This document shows, in pieces, positions 63,790 through 64,000 of a DNA stretch of 64,000 nucleotides (positions are counted from its first letter, which is position 1; each line of letters opens with the position of its first letter). Below the pieces are notes generated by a model. The model was given only the letters and a program-made list of their open reading frames with translations. It ran no database searches and was not told the origin of the DNA. This DNA is from JAPSGB01 sp963775185 (GTDB lineage Bacteria; Myxococcota_A; Polyangia; Polyangiales; Polyangiaceae): the NCBI GenBank assembly GCA_963775185.1, contig CAVZIE010000027.1:124001-188000 (forward strand). Reading direction: 5' to 3'. The position numbers and the translations under genes were made by a program.

Positions 63790-64000
63790 TCACGCCCGCC
63801 GTCGCCGCACCGCGCCCAGGATGGTCGCGAGCTCCTCGCTCTTCAGGAGCCGCGCCGCCCCGACAAACACGATCGCGAACAACAGCCCCGCGGCCAGGCC
63901 CGGCACCAGGCGCGAGAGCCCGCCGCCGTGGAGCATGGGCGAGAGCGCGCGCGCGCCCAGGACGGCGCCGATCACGGCGGGCACGATCGCTCCCAGCGTG
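63790..64000 (-). CDS. C-terminal end of a membrane protein (5' truncated by the window)
   Basis: Only ~70 C-terminal residues are in the window. They include two hydrophobic stretches (IVPAVIGAVLGARALSPML and LVPGLAAGLLFAIVFVGAAR) and a basic tail (KSEELATILGAVRRRRA). A hydrophobic pair followed by a short Arg-rich tail resembles the end of polysaccharide flippase-type proteins, but too little is visible to decide. Confidence 0.5.
   Translation of the reverse strand, partial: TLGAIVPAVIGAVLGARALSPMLHGGGLSRLVPGLAAGLLFAIVFVGAARLLKSEELATILGAVRRRRA

Overview
The window is a high-GC chromosomal segment of a Gram-negative bacterium, most likely a member of the Myxococcota (Polyangia-like). The signs are Gly/Ser-linker lipoproteins, a zinc-ribbon/GYF/AgmX-tail protein of the GltJ type, a membrane Ser/Thr kinase, MopE-type metal-binding motifs, response regulators in unusual fusions, and many outer-membrane barrels and predicted lipoproteins. 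No lineage marker such as rRNA is present, so the assignment rests on gene style. The only RNA genes found are RNase P RNA and one tRNA-Val.

Layout. 0-3 kb: tail of a membrane protein, a lipoprotein and a TPR/PEGA protein. 3.3-8.9 kb: a tight five-gene run (sigma-54 response regulator, zinc metallopeptidase, ATP-grasp ligase, queA, tgt) joined by a 6-nt gap and 4-nt overlaps. 9-12.4 kb: an MshEN-receiver-TPR fusion and an AgmX/GltJ-like protein. 12.4-14.4 kb: rnpB, an RpoH-like sigma factor with a palindrome upstream, and an IscA/ErpA-type protein. 14.5-18.3 kb: S41-like protease, lipoprotein and barrel. 18.2-23.5 kb: a coupled minus-strand operon (zinc-ribbon membrane protein, Ser/Thr kinase with exported domains, beta-propeller). 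23.6-33.9 kb: hisF, a repeat-rich protein, an 83-bp tandem repeat, a TerB-like protein, a kinase/receiver pair, a MopE-type lipoprotein, a START-like lipoprotein and an ABC-2 permease. Most of the genes in this stretch after hisF carry single-base frameshifts. 34-41.9 kb: Xer recombinase, a helical orphan protein, asnS, a sulfatase-fold membrane protein, D-cysteine desulfhydrase and a biotin carrier protein. 41.9-51.3 kb: two large lipase-like exported proteins, a barrel and hutH. 51.4-55.8 kb: lipoproteins, a DUF4349 protein and a decayed tract with an HNH nuclease remnant. 55.8-64 kb: AtuA-type pair and crotonase, two Bor-like lipoproteins, AMMECR1, tRNA-Val, rpiB-like, engB, and a Cys-rich repeat lipoprotein.

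The most unusual signal is a dispersed palindromic element. Its core is GCCGGTCCGGCGCGGAA, and about a dozen copies occur in 64 kb. It sits between genes, twice exactly on stop codons, and also inside three intact reading frames, always read in the same frame. That recalls palindromic elements that insert in frame into bacterial proteins, but no search could be run to say whether this family is known. About 16 of the 20-22 apparent frameshifts fall between 22.7 and 32.9 kb, so protein ends there should be treated as approximate.
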